Source of the DNA: a virus
Direction: 5' to 3' (one strand)
IMG/VR virus record: IMGVR_UViG_3300008954_002469
Span: 1 to 54,567 of that record
Length of the DNA: 54,567 bases
In this document: positions 14,231 through 22,873 of the stretch, one piece after another
Numbering within the stretch: position 1 is the stretch's first letter
Layout: each line of letters begins with the position of its first letter
Translations under genes and position numbers: made by a program
Notes under the pieces: model-generated
What the model was told of the DNA's origin: nothing
Database searches by the model: none
Seen by the model: the letters and a program-made list of their open reading frames with translations, nothing else

Positions 14231-14795
14231 TATAGATAAATTAACAAGCAAGTATCCAAATGCTAATTGGGAAAATGTTTTTAGTAAAGGACAGTTAGAA
14301 AGTAAATCATGGCTTGTTGATAAATTACTACACTGGGATGTGGATTTAGGCATTGTGTATATATGTGGTGGTTGGTATGGCCAATTGGCTTCTATGCTGT
14401 TTATTAGTAAACTTCCTATTATTAGAATTTATTCGTATGACATAGATTCATTTTGCACCCAAATAGCAAATGATATGAATTCTTTCAAATACGTTAATAG
14501 GTTTATGGCAATAACAGAAGATATACATAATTTAGACTACAATAAGTGTGATACTATTATTAATACATCCTGTGAACATATAAAAAACTTTAGTGATTGG
14601 TATGATAATATTCCAGATAACAAATTATTAGTATTGCAAAGTAATAATTTTAATGAATTAGAAGAACATGTTAATTGTGTTGATAGTTTAGAGGAATTTA
14701 AACAACAATGTTATATAAGTAATCTCTTATACGGTGGGGAGTTGGATATTAATGTTGCAGGATATACTCGTTATATGTTAATAGGTAGAAAATGA
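14187..14795 (+). CDS. SAM-dependent methyltransferase-like protein
   Basis: A 202-residue protein. IVYICGGWYGQLASM resembles the glycine-rich SAM-binding motif I, YSYDIDSFC gives the acidic residue of motif II, and TIINTSCEHI gives motif IV. The start at 14187 overlaps the SbmA-like gene by 44 nt; a later non-ATG start is possible. The stop overlaps the TTG start region of the next gene. The cluster that follows holds a glycosyltransferase-like and an ATP-grasp gene, hinting at a modified sugar or small molecule. Substrate unknown. Confidence 0.7.
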   Translation: MNSNETLTNTLRSHSIDKLTSKYPNANWENVFSKGQLESKSWLVDKLLHWDVDLGIVYICGGWYGQLASMLFISKLPIIRIYSYDIDSFCTQIANDMNSFKYVNRFMAITEDIHNLDYNKCDTIINTSCEHIKNFSDWYDNIPDNKLLVLQSNNFNELEEHVNCVDSLEEFKQQCYISNLLYGGELDINVAGYTRYMLIGRK

Positions 14796-14796
14796 A

Positions 14797-15534
14797 TTGG
14801 ATATTATTTTCATTTCTTATAAAGAACCCAATGCTGAAGTAAATTATCAAGATTTGTTAAGTAAATTTCCTCATGCTAAAAGGGTTCATGGAGTAAGAGG
14901 GATTTATGAGGCATATTATAAAGCATCTAAATTAAATGAGTCTGATTGCTTTATTACTGTAGATGGTGATACAGTGGTTTGGGATAATTTAAAAGATATA
15001 GAGTTTAATTTTACTAATGATAATCAATTAATTAGATATCCTACAAAAAATAGTATATTAGGTGCTACAGATGCAAGTGGATCTATAAAATGTTGGACTA
15101 AAAATACATTTAACTATATAACAAAAGATAACTTTAATAAAAATTTAGAATGGTATAGATGTGATAATATTGAACAAACTGATGGAAATGTTTGTGTTGG
15201 TGAAACTGTCATTAATAGTTCTACATATCAAGCATTTTGTGCAGGGTTTAGAGAAGCATTTAAAACACATTCGTTGTTTGGTGAACCTAGAATAAATTAT
15301 ACACTTTCATGGTGTATAAAACGAGAAGTAAAAAATGGAAAATCTTGTGCGTTTGGAGCAAGACTTGGCTTTTTATATGCTATAGATAATAAAATTAGTC
15401 TTCAAGACGTTAATGATTTTAAATTTTTAGAAGAGTTATTTACAAATTCTAATATTGAAAACTATATAGATGTAACTAATGAATTAAAAGAAAAATTATA
15501 TCAAAAACAGTATAAAATAAAAATTACTATATGA
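14797..15534 (+). CDS. Glycosyltransferase-like protein (paralogue of 22848)
   Basis: A 245-residue protein with a TTG start right after the upstream stop. FISYKEPNAEVNY opens a Rossmann-like fold; KRVHGVRGIYEAY is a nucleotide-site-like segment; TVDGDTVVWD supplies a DxD-type metal motif. The protein at 22848 shares all three segments in the same order, so they are paralogues. The family is common in marine phages, from memory. Likely transfers a sugar onto a phage or cell-surface glycan, though acceptor and donor are unknown. Confidence 0.72.
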   Translation: MDIIFISYKEPNAEVNYQDLLSKFPHAKRVHGVRGIYEAYYKASKLNESDCFITVDGDTVVWDNLKDIEFNFTNDNQLIRYPTKNSILGATDASGSIKCWTKNTFNYITKDNFNKNLEWYRCDNIEQTDGNVCVGETVINSSTYQAFCAGFREAFKTHSLFGEPRINYTLSWCIKREVKNGKSCAFGARLGFLYAIDNKISLQDVNDFKFLEELFTNSNIENYIDVTNELKEKLYQKQYKIKITI

Positions 15535-16766
15535 ACATATTATTATTGTGCCATAGTAGAGGTTGGAATAAATGTACTGGTATGATTAAAGGGTTAAAAC
15601 TTTTAAATCATAGAGTATTTCTTGTGTCAGATCATTATTGGCCAGATCAAATTGAAAGTTTTGAAATATATAGGGCGGAGTTGTTTATAAACTCGACATA
15701 TGATATTAAACAAATTCTATTAGATGTAAAAGAAGTAGATGTAGTTTACAGTCTTACTGAAGATCTGTTGCCATTACAATGCAAACTTGAGCAATATTAT
15801 GGGTTAAGTAATTTATATTATGAAACAGCACAAGTGTTGTCTGATAAACAAAAGTTTGATAATCATTGTAAAGAAATAGGGTTTGGAGAACTTATACCAG
15901 ATAGTGTTATACCTGTATGTCATGAAGATTTAGATATATTTAAAGATAAAGGAATATTTGTTAAACCTACTGTTGGATCAGGTATGAGATGTTTAACTCC
16001 TTATAAAGATTATGAATATACAAGTTTTAAAAATAAAAATAGTTTTATGAAAGAGTTAGGGCCAACATTTTTTAAAGATAATAAACAAGGATTTGCCCAT
16101 CCAGATTTCAATAATATAAGATATCATTTAATGGCACAAGAATGTTTATCGATTAGTACACAAGTGTTTGGACTTTATACTCGTATTACGAAAAAAGGTA
16201 TTCCTGAAATAATATTTTGGTTATCAATAAAGTTAGAAGATAATCAAGTTATTTCGCATCGTAGTATTAATGAAAATGAAGTACCTATTAAATTAGTAGA
16301 AATTGCTAAACATTTTTTAAGTACATTTGTTACTTCATTAGAAATAAAAGATATGATATTTTCTGGCCCAGACTTTTATATGTATGATGGTAATATAAAA
16401 ATAATTGATTTAAATCCTCGTCCTGGTGGTGGTATATCTTTTATGGATCAAATACATGATAATGAATTGTTTTCATCTATATTACAAGATAAGTTTATTC
16501 CTTTAAGGAAACATTTTCTATGGACTATTGCTAATATAAAACCAGGAAAAATTAAAAGTATTAGTGATATATCTCATTTAAAACCTTATATAAGAGATAC
16601 AAGTTTGCATCAATTAAAACCTGGTTATACGTTGCCTGAAAATATGTATATACCAAAAGGGATTGAGATTATGTTGTCAACAGATGAAAAAAATGGATCT
16701 AGTTTAGATAGTAAACATAGATCCATTTCAGAACAGTTACAGGCGTGTATTATATATGAAAATTAA
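15531..16766 (+). CDS. ATP-grasp ligase-like protein
   Basis: A 411-residue protein. An N-terminal Rossmann-like part (MNILLLCHSRGWNK) is followed by SDKQKFDNHCKEIGF, GIFVKPTVGSG (the ATP-grasp glycine loop) and KIIDLNPRPGGG (metal-binding strand). ATP-grasp enzymes join a carboxylate to an amine or thiol through an acyl phosphate. It overlaps the glycosyltransferase-like gene by 4 nt and ends convergently, with a 4-nt overlap, against the TctC-like gene. It may build a peptide-like or amino-acid-decorated compound together with the genes upstream. Confidence 0.82.
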   Translation: MNILLLCHSRGWNKCTGMIKGLKLLNHRVFLVSDHYWPDQIESFEIYRAELFINSTYDIKQILLDVKEVDVVYSLTEDLLPLQCKLEQYYGLSNLYYETAQVLSDKQKFDNHCKEIGFGELIPDSVIPVCHEDLDIFKDKGIFVKPTVGSGMRCLTPYKDYEYTSFKNKNSFMKELGPTFFKDNKQGFAHPDFNNIRYHLMAQECLSISTQVFGLYTRITKKGIPEIIFWLSIKLEDNQVISHRSINENEVPIKLVEIAKHFLSTFVTSLEIKDMIFSGPDFYMYDGNIKIIDLNPRPGGGISFMDQIHDNELFSSILQDKFIPLRKHFLWTIANIKPGKIKSISDISHLKPYIRDTSLHQLKPGYTLPENMYIPKGIEIMLSTDEKNGSSLDSKHRSISEQLQACIIYEN

Positions 16767-17533
16767 TTTGAAAAATTACTAATAGCACTATTAACTTTAG
16801 AAGTTATAGCACCACTATTAATTATATATGTCATAGTTCCACCAAATGCAGTTTCCCATGCTTCTGATTGTACTAGTTTAGCAACAACACTTCGAGCATT
16901 GTTTACGGCAGTTTTAGATGCGTTGATAGATACAATAACATCAACAAATGCAAAATCTAAATCTCCATTTGCACTAAATGCAAAGCATTTACCATCCGCT
17001 TCTACTTTAGCTTGTTTAGTTTGAGTTGTAAAAATAGTATCAGTGTCGTTTCCTAGATAACCTCTGGTAGTTGCACCACTTCCGTCATAAGGAACAATAA
17101 CAAAATTTATATTATTGTCTTTTCCTACCCTATCAAGGAATTTTTTAACAGGGGGTGATTTCCCCCATGTTGCTATTTTAATTGTTTTACCAGACATGTC
17201 TGACATTGAAGTAAAAGTGCGAGAACACATTATTGTTTCATATGTCATAATACCGATAATTGTATTTTCATTCATTTCTACTGATGGCATAGATGAATCG
17301 CCTGGCCACTCTGTACTCCACATAGTAAGTACATTTTTATTATTAAAATGACTGGCCGCAACTACAGGATTATTGGCCTGTATAAATTTACTATCAACTT
17401 GATTGCCAATCATTGACAATACTGCTTTAAAATCTCCTGAGTCGCTACCAGCATTTACGATTGTATAACTGTCATCTGCTGTAGCTGAAAAAGAAGTTAA
17501 AAGCATAGATAGTGCTACTATAACTTTTTTCAT
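16763..17533 (-). CDS. Periplasmic solute-binding protein, TctC (Bug) family-like
   Basis: A 256-residue protein. The signal peptide MKKVIVALSMLLTSFSATA is cleaved before DD. In the mature part, MSGKTIKIATWGKSPPVKKF, the stretch VIVPYDGSGATTRGYLGND and TIFTTQTKQ correspond to the ligand-loop strands of tripartite tricarboxylate receptors. These bind carboxylates such as citrate in the periplasm and hand them to TctA. AAGGAG precedes the ATG. It lies two genes downstream of TctA on the same strand, supporting a working pair. The protein is slightly shorter than typical TctC (about 300). Confidence 0.78.
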   Translation of the reverse strand: MKKVIVALSMLLTSFSATADDSYTIVNAGSDSGDFKAVLSMIGNQVDSKFIQANNPVVAASHFNNKNVLTMWSTEWPGDSSMPSVEMNENTIIGIMTYETIMCSRTFTSMSDMSGKTIKIATWGKSPPVKKFLDRVGKDNNINFVIVPYDGSGATTRGYLGNDTDTIFTTQTKQAKVEADGKCFAFSANGDLDFAFVDVIVSINASKTAVNNARSVVAKLVQSEAWETAFGGTMTYIINSGAITSKVNSAISNFSN

Positions 17534-17611
17534 TGATTTAACTCCTTGTTGTAATTGATATCAACTAATTTTATTTACTTTATTATTGATATATGGTACC
17601 AATTCTTGGTA

Positions 17612-18262
17612 TTAGTTAAATAGATAATGATCGTTACCAAAATCTTCCTTTTGTCTATATCCTAATTCTGTTAAAAAAATGTAGGCATCCTTATTTACTA
17701 TCTCAATGTAAATTGGTGGTTTAAATTTTCTTATTGTTTTCTCTGCACCTTTTAATGCCTCTAATTCGTGACTTTCCACATCCATTTTAATAAAATCCAC
17801 ATTATGAAAATCATAACTATCTATTGTTTTAGTGTTAACAGATATATCTTTTGGAGTCTGTATAACTTTTTTCTTTGTAAGTTTTTTAAATTCTATTTCC
17901 ATTTCTTCAGCATTATAGTGTAAGGTAGACATACCAGTGAAATAATTTATATATTTCATAGTTGCTGTGCCTGCCCTGTCAGAAATTGCCACTTTGTTTA
18001 AACTTGCATTCTTTTCTAATACATTTGTTTCCCAACATTCTATATGTTGTGGTATTGGTTCAAATGCTATCACTTTTGTAAATTCATAGGCAAGTCTTTT
18101 GGACCAAATGCCTACATGAGCACCAATATCTAAAGCTATATTCTTATTAACAATTTGTTTTATTGTAGATAAGTAAGGATTAAATTCGTAATTAGCACTC
18201 CAACGCCAACCACAATGATCTTCTTCTGGTATATAAAAATGTTTATCGTTTGTTAATTTCAT
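17612..18262 (-). CDS. FkbM-family methyltransferase
   Basis: A 216-residue protein. NIALDIGAHVGIWSKRL is SAM motif I, VIAFEPIPQHIECWETNV is motif II, and VDFIKMDVESHELEALKGAE is the FkbM hallmark. These enzymes O-methylate sugars or small molecules, often surface glycans. It starts 4 nt inside the end of the TctA gene (overlap), so it is cotranscribed with the transporter genes. Position between TctA and TctC is odd and suggests insertion into an ancestral transporter pair. Confidence 0.88.
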   Translation of the reverse strand: MKLTNDKHFYIPEEDHCGWRWSANYEFNPYLSTIKQIVNKNIALDIGAHVGIWSKRLAYEFTKVIAFEPIPQHIECWETNVLEKNASLNKVAISDRAGTATMKYINYFTGMSTLHYNAEEMEIEFKKLTKKKVIQTPKDISVNTKTIDSYDFHNVDFIKMDVESHELEALKGAEKTIRKFKPPIYIEIVNKDAYIFLTELGYRQKEDFGNDHYLFN

Positions 18263-19545
18263 TGATATATTATTATTATTCTTATTGCGTTATCCCAAAA
18301 TAAGTCAGTTAAAAAGAACCCATATATTACTGGAAATGTATCTAAATTTCTCATATAATATCCTAGTATAGTTAATACTATTAAACAAATAAGCATCCAC
18401 TCTGCTACTGGATAAATTTGAATACTCATTATACATATTATGCTTACAATACCAATGCTCACTATATTTTTGTGTTCTTTATAAAGATATGCTATTTTAC
18501 CTAACATGTTAAAACCTGTCCATGATAATAATAGACAAATTAGTATTATAACTGGAATACAATAAAGTATAGAGAAAAATTCTGATTTAATTGTCTCTAA
18601 ATTGAATATATAACCTTGAGACATCATCAAATAGTATATTAGTACCTCACTTCCTACAATTGGTATGCCAAGTATCAGTAATGGTAATAAACTACTCAAT
18701 GCTCCACTGTTATTTGCCGCTTCGGCCGCTGAAATACTTTTTAAGTTTGGCATTCTAAAGAATTTTTTTACTAAATTAGCACTAACAAAACTTCCTAGAA
18801 TATTAGTAATGCCAGGTATAAGTCCGCACCAGAATCCAACAACACTTCCTAACATTGTTGCAGGTAACGTATTTTTTCCTATAGCAAATTTAGTTATTTT
18901 TTTAGGTGTACTGATAGTTAAATTTTTAAATTTTAATATTTCAGGAATAATATACAAGCCTATCATTACACTACTAAAAGGTATGCCCAAAGTTAAGTAA
19001 TCTATACCAAATGTGCCCCATGTTTCATATGTAGTATTATTAAATCCAATTTTGGCAAGCACACCTCCTAATATAAAAAGAAGCAATGTTTTATATATTT
19101 GTTGTTTTGTGTATAATGTTATTAGTATAATTGCTAAACCAATAACAATTAATTGAATAGTACTATTGTAAAATTTAAAAATATGTAATATTTGTGGGAA
19201 AAATAGTAGAAATACTCCTACGGCAAATATAGAACCTATACTGCTTGCTATTGCGTTGCTACTTACAGCAAGATGGCCAACTCCTTTTGTAAATAATTTA
19301 TGACCAATTCTTGCAGTGGTAACTGCTGTCGCGTCACCAGGAATTCCATAAAGTATAGCAGTAACACTGTTTGTATAATTTGATGTTATTATGAGTGCTA
19401 TATAAAATGCTAAAATATTAATTGGCTCTGTGTTTGCTAATATAGCATAAACTGTTGCTATTGCTAAAAATGGACCAGCGCCGGGAATGATTCCAAAAAT
19501 TATTCCACTTGCTATGCCAAATAAAGACCACAATAATAGAATCAC
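18259..19545 (-). CDS. tctA: Tripartite tricarboxylate transporter membrane subunit TctA
   Basis: A 428-residue multi-pass protein. GIIFGIIPGAGPFLAIA is the family's N-terminal glycine/proline motif; GDATAVTTARIGHKL and SAAEAANNSGALSSLLPLLI are the internal signature segments. TctA is the 12-helix permease that, with TctC and the small TctB, imports carboxylates using ion gradients. It is somewhat shorter than typical TctA (about 500), and no TctB-like gene lies nearby. It overlaps the upstream oxygenase gene by 4 nt. The high Ile/Leu content fits AT-rich phage adaptation of an acquired gene. Confidence 0.9.
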   Translation of the reverse strand: MILLLWSLFGIASGIIFGIIPGAGPFLAIATVYAILANTEPINILAFYIALIITSNYTNSVTAILYGIPGDATAVTTARIGHKLFTKGVGHLAVSSNAIASSIGSIFAVGVFLLFFPQILHIFKFYNSTIQLIVIGLAIILITLYTKQQIYKTLLLFILGGVLAKIGFNNTTYETWGTFGIDYLTLGIPFSSVMIGLYIIPEILKFKNLTISTPKKITKFAIGKNTLPATMLGSVVGFWCGLIPGITNILGSFVSANLVKKFFRMPNLKSISAAEAANNSGALSSLLPLLILGIPIVGSEVLIYYLMMSQGYIFNLETIKSEFFSILYCIPVIILICLLLSWTGFNMLGKIAYLYKEHKNIVSIGIVSIICIMSIQIYPVAEWMLICLIVLTILGYYMRNLDTFPVIYGFFLTDLFWDNAIRIIIIYQ

Positions 19546-20180
19546 TGTACATGACCAAGATCTAATACTTTTTGAAATAAATGTTTATCAAATTTTAAAC
19601 AAATAACTAATAACATCATATTATTTGCTACTGAGTGAACACTGTGTCTTTTGTTACCATTAAAATACCAAATACTGCCGTTTCTGCCTTTTATGATTTT
19701 ATCATCATATATCCATTTGAATTGATATTCGTTAGTATTAACAAAGCCAACTAGTCTAATTTCTTCGTAAGTATAATCTTCTTTATTAATATCAAAATGG
19801 TCTGGAAAAAAACTTCCTGAATCCATACGAAGAAAATGACATCGACCTAACCATGGTTTCCATGGTTCTAAAAGATTTTGTAATTCCTCGCAATGATCAT
19901 ATACAGGGGTTGTTACGTTAATATCATGATTATGTATTACTTGCCCTGTTTCTATTTCATAATCTCTTAAACTTGTTAAATCAGGGACACCGTGAAGACC
20001 ACCATCAATGCTGGTCACACTTAATCCCCATCTGTTATTTGGTTTACTAGGGTTATAACGTTTCCAGTTAAGTTTGAATATTTCTAATTCTTTTAATAAC
20101 TTTTTATGGTTAAATCTATTCAGTTCAATCCAATCAACCATAGAATATAATCGTAAAAGTGCTTTATCATCATCATTCAT
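19542..20180 (-). CDS. 2OG-Fe(II) oxygenase / aspartyl hydroxylase-like
   Basis: A 212-residue protein. RCHFLRMDSGSFFPDHFD contains the HxD iron motif; SIWYFNGNKRHSVHSV gives the distal histidine. The spacing fits a double-stranded beta-helix oxygenase. It is first in a minus-strand set with TctA, FkbM and TctC. If the four genes act together they may import and modify a carboxylate or decorate a surface group, but this is speculation from gene order. Substrate unknown. Confidence 0.75.
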   Translation of the reverse strand: MNDDDKALLRLYSMVDWIELNRFNHKKLLKELEIFKLNWKRYNPSKPNNRWGLSVTSIDGGLHGVPDLTSLRDYEIETGQVIHNHDINVTTPVYDHCEELQNLLEPWKPWLGRCHFLRMDSGSFFPDHFDINKEDYTYEEIRLVGFVNTNEYQFKWIYDDKIIKGRNGSIWYFNGNKRHSVHSVANNMMLLVICLKFDKHLFQKVLDLGHVQ

Positions 20181-20197
20181 ACGTTTATAATGTAAAT

Positions 20198-20497
20198 TTA
20201 TAAAGAAATTTTCTCAAACTTTAGTGTAGTATCTTTAGATGGTGTTATTCCCATAACCAGAGACATATATTCATTATATTTTGCTTCATCTACAAATTCT
20301 CTTGTAGTTATAACTGATAATCCATCTTCTGCTAATTCTTGACTTTTAGATATTACTCTGTCAGTTTCATATTCTTCTCTTTTAGAAGATACATCATCTA
20401 AATATTCGCTATGATCATTCCAAAAATCAGTAGTTGAACTGTAAACTTTTTCTGCATCTAATAGAGATGTTATTTTATATTTGACTGTGTGTGGCAT
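20198..20497 (-). CDS. Unknown small phage protein
   Basis: A 99-residue acidic, mostly helical protein (SLLDAEKVYSSTTDFWNDH, then a Glu/Arg-rich helix). No family recognised. GAGG lies upstream of the ATG, and an exact TATAAATA box is about 60 nt upstream on this strand. It diverges from the nucleotidyltransferase-cupin gene. Probably a late phage protein of unknown role. Confidence 0.65.
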   Translation of the reverse strand: MPHTVKYKITSLLDAEKVYSSTTDFWNDHSEYLDDVSSKREEYETDRVISKSQELAEDGLSVITTREFVDEAKYNEYMSLVMGITPSKDTTLKFEKISL

Positions 20498-20513
20498 TAT
20501 TATTCCTCTTTCC

Positions 20514-20542
20514 TTGACAATATCATTGAAATATAATATAAT
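20514..20542 (+). promoter_or_regulatory. Consensus sigma70 promoter
   Basis: TTGACA (20514-20519), 17 bp, TATAAT (20537-20542). Drives the gene at 20579 with a leader of about 30 nt. A late TAAATA box lies inside that leader, so the gene has early and late signals. Confidence 0.82.
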
Positions 20543-20557
20543 AGTATATGTTAAGTA

Positions 20558-20565
20558 TATTTATA
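20558..20565 (-). promoter_or_regulatory. T4-like late promoter TATAAATA, minus strand
   Basis: Exact box facing the gene that starts at 20497; leader of about 55 nt. Confidence 0.55.
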
Positions 20566-20567
20566 GT

Positions 20568-20573
20568 TAAATA
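20568..20573 (+). promoter_or_regulatory. TAAATA late box, 5 nt from ATG
   Basis: TAAATA-TTAAC-ATG at the gene starting 20579; predicted start on the A of ATG. Confidence 0.6.
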
Positions 20574-20578
20574 TTAAC

Positions 20579-21391
20579 ATGTCAAAGATTATAGTAGTCT
20601 CAGGCGGTTTCGATCCTATTCACAAAGGACATATCGCTTTATTTAATTCAGCCAAAGCACTAGGAGATAAACTCGTAGTGGCGTTAAACAGTGATAAGTG
20701 GCTTCAACGCAAAAAAGGCAGGTCTTTTATGTTATTTGAGGAAAGACGCCTTATTGTACGCAATTTACAAATGGTGGATGAAGTTTTCTCGTTTAATGAT
20801 AATGACAATACTGCTATAGATGCATTAAACAAAGTTAAAAGACATTACCCTGATGACACAATTGTATTTGCTAATGGTGGAGATCGTGGTAAAGATAATG
20901 TTCCAGAACAAGAAGTAGAGGGTGTAGAATTTGTGTTTAGTATTGGCGGTGATGACAAGAAAAACTCCTCAAGTGACTTAATTAAGAATTATAAATTTGG
21001 TATGTCGTATGAGGAATTTGGTTATTATAATGTATTGTACAATGACACAACATGTCGTGTAAAGGAAGTACATTTAGATCCCGGCGCAACAATGCAAATG
21101 GAACGTCATAAGAAGAAAAGTGAATTTTGGTTTGTTGCTAAAGGTGATTGTCAAGTAGAATATGCTTGGCCAGAAGATGTTAATAAACTAAAAACCCGCT
21201 CATTAACAAAGTATATGCATTTTTATGTTCCATCAGGACAATTTCACCGTATATATAACGAAACAAAACTCCCTTGCAAAATATTAGTTATGGAATACAG
21301 TCCTACAGCAGATGTTAGATTTGATGATGACTGCGAACTAATTGAGAATTATTACAATCCCGTTCCTATTACAAGCACAGCATTTTTATGA
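20579..21391 (+). CDS. Nucleotidyltransferase-cupin fusion
   Basis: A 270-residue protein. The N-terminal half is a cytidylyltransferase-like domain with GGFDPIHKGHIALF (HxGH nucleotide motif) and a later SSSDLIKN, comparable to the ISSTxIR segment; it resembles the RfaE C-terminal or glycerol-phosphate type. The C-terminal half is a cupin like that of mannose-6-phosphate isomerase/GDP-mannose pyrophosphorylase (HLDPGATMQMERHKKKSEFW and FYVPSGQFHRIYN). The fusion suggests activation plus epimerisation or isomerisation of a sugar phosphate. Both an early and a late promoter precede it. Confidence 0.83.
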   Translation: MSKIIVVSGGFDPIHKGHIALFNSAKALGDKLVVALNSDKWLQRKKGRSFMLFEERRLIVRNLQMVDEVFSFNDNDNTAIDALNKVKRHYPDDTIVFANGGDRGKDNVPEQEVEGVEFVFSIGGDDKKNSSSDLIKNYKFGMSYEEFGYYNVLYNDTTCRVKEVHLDPGATMQMERHKKKSEFWFVAKGDCQVEYAWPEDVNKLKTRSLTKYMHFYVPSGQFHRIYNETKLPCKILVMEYSPTADVRFDDDCELIENYYNPVPITSTAFL

Positions 21392-21394
21392 AAC

Positions 21395-21400
21395 TAAATA
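21395..21400 (+). promoter_or_regulatory. TAAATA late box, 4 nt from ATG
   Basis: TAAATA-GTTT-ATG at the gene starting 21405, immediately after the preceding stop codon. Confidence 0.55.
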
Positions 21401-21404
21401 GTTT

Positions 21405-21698
21405 ATGCGCTGGACACGAGAAACAAGAGAAGAACGAGCAATTAGACTGAGCCAATGGCATGAATGGTTTGCGTGGCGTCCAATACGCATGTGGAAATTA
21501 AATCCAAGAAAATCCCATAGAACACAGAAAGAAGTACAAATGTTAGAACACTCTAATCAAGTGATATGGTTAGAACGTGTTATGAGAAAGTTTGAAGGTG
21601 ATACTAAAATTTATGCAGGTTCATTAAAAGAAGTAACAATGATACAATTAGCAGACCCAGTAATTAAACATAGAGTAATTATTCGAGAGGATGATTGA
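21405..21698 (+). CDS. Unknown basic phage protein
   Basis: A 97-residue Arg/Trp/Lys-rich protein (RLSQWHEWFAWRPIRMWKL near the N-terminus). No family recognised. It has a late box directly before the ATG, and its stop overlaps the FmdB-like gene (TGATG). The charge and Trp content would suit nucleic-acid or membrane-surface contact, but nothing more can be said. Confidence 0.65.
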   Translation: MRWTRETREERAIRLSQWHEWFAWRPIRMWKLNPRKSHRTQKEVQMLEHSNQVIWLERVMRKFEGDTKIYAGSLKEVTMIQLADPVIKHRVIIREDD

Positions 21699-21901
21699 TG
21701 CCAACTTATGAATACAAATGTGAAGACGATAATTGCGAACATACCCTAGAAATAACACAATCCATTAAGGATGAGCCAATAGAATTTTGCCCAAATTGTG
21801 GCGAGAAAACATTTAAAAGAGTACCCTCATTATCATCATTTATTTTAAAAGGAGATGGTTGGTATAAAAACACCACTAAACCTTCTAGCAATGACTCGTA
21901 A
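21698..21901 (+). CDS. FmdB-family zinc ribbon protein
   Basis: A 67-residue protein starting MPTYEYKCEDDNC, the usual FmdB start, with a second CPNCGEKTFKRVPS knuckle; the four cysteines would bind zinc. The preferred start is the ATG in the TGATG overlap. FmdB-type proteins are small putative regulators. A Ser-rich tail follows WYKN. Transcription is coupled to the basic protein upstream. Confidence 0.82.
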   Translation: MPTYEYKCEDDNCEHTLEITQSIKDEPIEFCPNCGEKTFKRVPSLSSFILKGDGWYKNTTKPSSNDS

Positions 21902-21912
21902 ATACGAATATA

Positions 21913-22560
21913 ATGGTTACCTTAGAAGTAAATTCTTTGGCAACACTACTCACAAGTCACTCAACAATGAAGAAAGATAGAATCATATTAACCGATGTTG
22001 ATGGTGTCTTGCTAGACTGGGAATTCGCGTTTCATACGTGGATGGAAGAGCACGGACACACAGCAGAAGATGGGCATAAACTAGTTTATAGCGTAGCAAA
22101 GCGTTTTGGTATAACTGGTACAAATGCTAAAAAATTAACAGAGTTTTTTAATGAGAGTGCTTCAATAGGTTTCCTCCCCCCATTACGAGATGCTATGTTT
22201 TATGTAAAAAAATTACATGAGCAACATGGTTACGCATTTCACGCAATTACATCATTAAGTTTGAATAGACACGCGATACGTTTAAGAGAACAGAATTTAG
22301 CCAAATTGTTTGGTGAAACCGCATTTGAAAAAGTAGTTTGTTTAGATACTGGCGTTGATAAAGATGACGCATTAGAACCTTATAGGGACTCAGGATGCTG
22401 GTGGATAGAAGATAAAATGAAAAATGTAGATACTGGCGAAAAAATGGGGTTGCGTGGTATACTAATGGAACATGGTCATAATATGGATTATCCAGGCCCT
22501 GCTTTAGTTGCTAAAAATTGGAAAGATATTTACAACTTTATTACTAACCCTTCATCATAA
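21913..22560 (+). CDS. HAD-superfamily phosphatase-like protein
   Basis: A 215-residue protein if started at 21913, or 197 if at the ATG at 21967 (MKKDRIILTDVDG). The catalytic motif ILTDVDGVLLDW has the DxD nucleophile pair; HAITSLS provides motif II, and WIEDKMKN the acidic motif IV. HAD hydrolases dephosphorylate nucleotides or sugar phosphates. A TAAATACG box 8 nt before 21913 favours the longer form; the domain itself begins near the second. The 3' end overlaps the converging IscA-like gene by 17 nt. Confidence 0.8.
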   Translation: MVTLEVNSLATLLTSHSTMKKDRIILTDVDGVLLDWEFAFHTWMEEHGHTAEDGHKLVYSVAKRFGITGTNAKKLTEFFNESASIGFLPPLRDAMFYVKKLHEQHGYAFHAITSLSLNRHAIRLREQNLAKLFGETAFEKVVCLDTGVDKDDALEPYRDSGCWWIEDKMKNVDTGEKMGLRGILMEHGHNMDYPGPALVAKNWKDIYNFITNPSS

Positions 22561-22873
22561 AGGATTCACCACACCCACAAGATGCAGTATCTGGGATGGT
22601 AACTTTAAATGCTGGCATAAAATCACCAGTATAATCAATTGTTGCACCAGTCATATGTGTAATTGTAAATTTATCAATGAGGAATTGTTTACTCTCACCT
22701 AAATCAAAAGTAATATCACCATCTTCTAACTCGTCAGAATTTTCCCATTTGCCAATTAAGCCTGAGCACCCGCCGCCATCAAGTGAATAGCGGACGTATG
22801 GTACGTCATTTTTAGTAGCAACTGTTAGTAACTGTTTTTTTGCTGTTTCAGTTAGTATTATGTTGTGTTCCAT
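22544..22873 (-). CDS. HesB/IscA/ErpA-type iron-sulfur carrier
   Basis: A 109-residue protein starting MEHNIILTETAKKQL. It contains RYSLDGGGCSGLIGKW and ends with a SCGCGESF pair, giving the three cysteines (C, CxC) of A-type carriers. These accept and hand over Fe-S clusters to target proteins. The ATG at 22873 is preferred; an in-frame TTG lies 12 nt upstream. It overlaps the end of the glycosyltransferase-like gene. A second homologue is encoded at 48131. The two radical SAM proteins in the window need Fe-S clusters. Confidence 0.9.
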   Translation of the reverse strand: MEHNIILTETAKKQLLTVATKNDVPYVRYSLDGGGCSGLIGKWENSDELEDGDITFDLGESKQFLIDKFTITHMTGATIDYTGDFMPAFKVTIPDTASCGCGESFMMKG

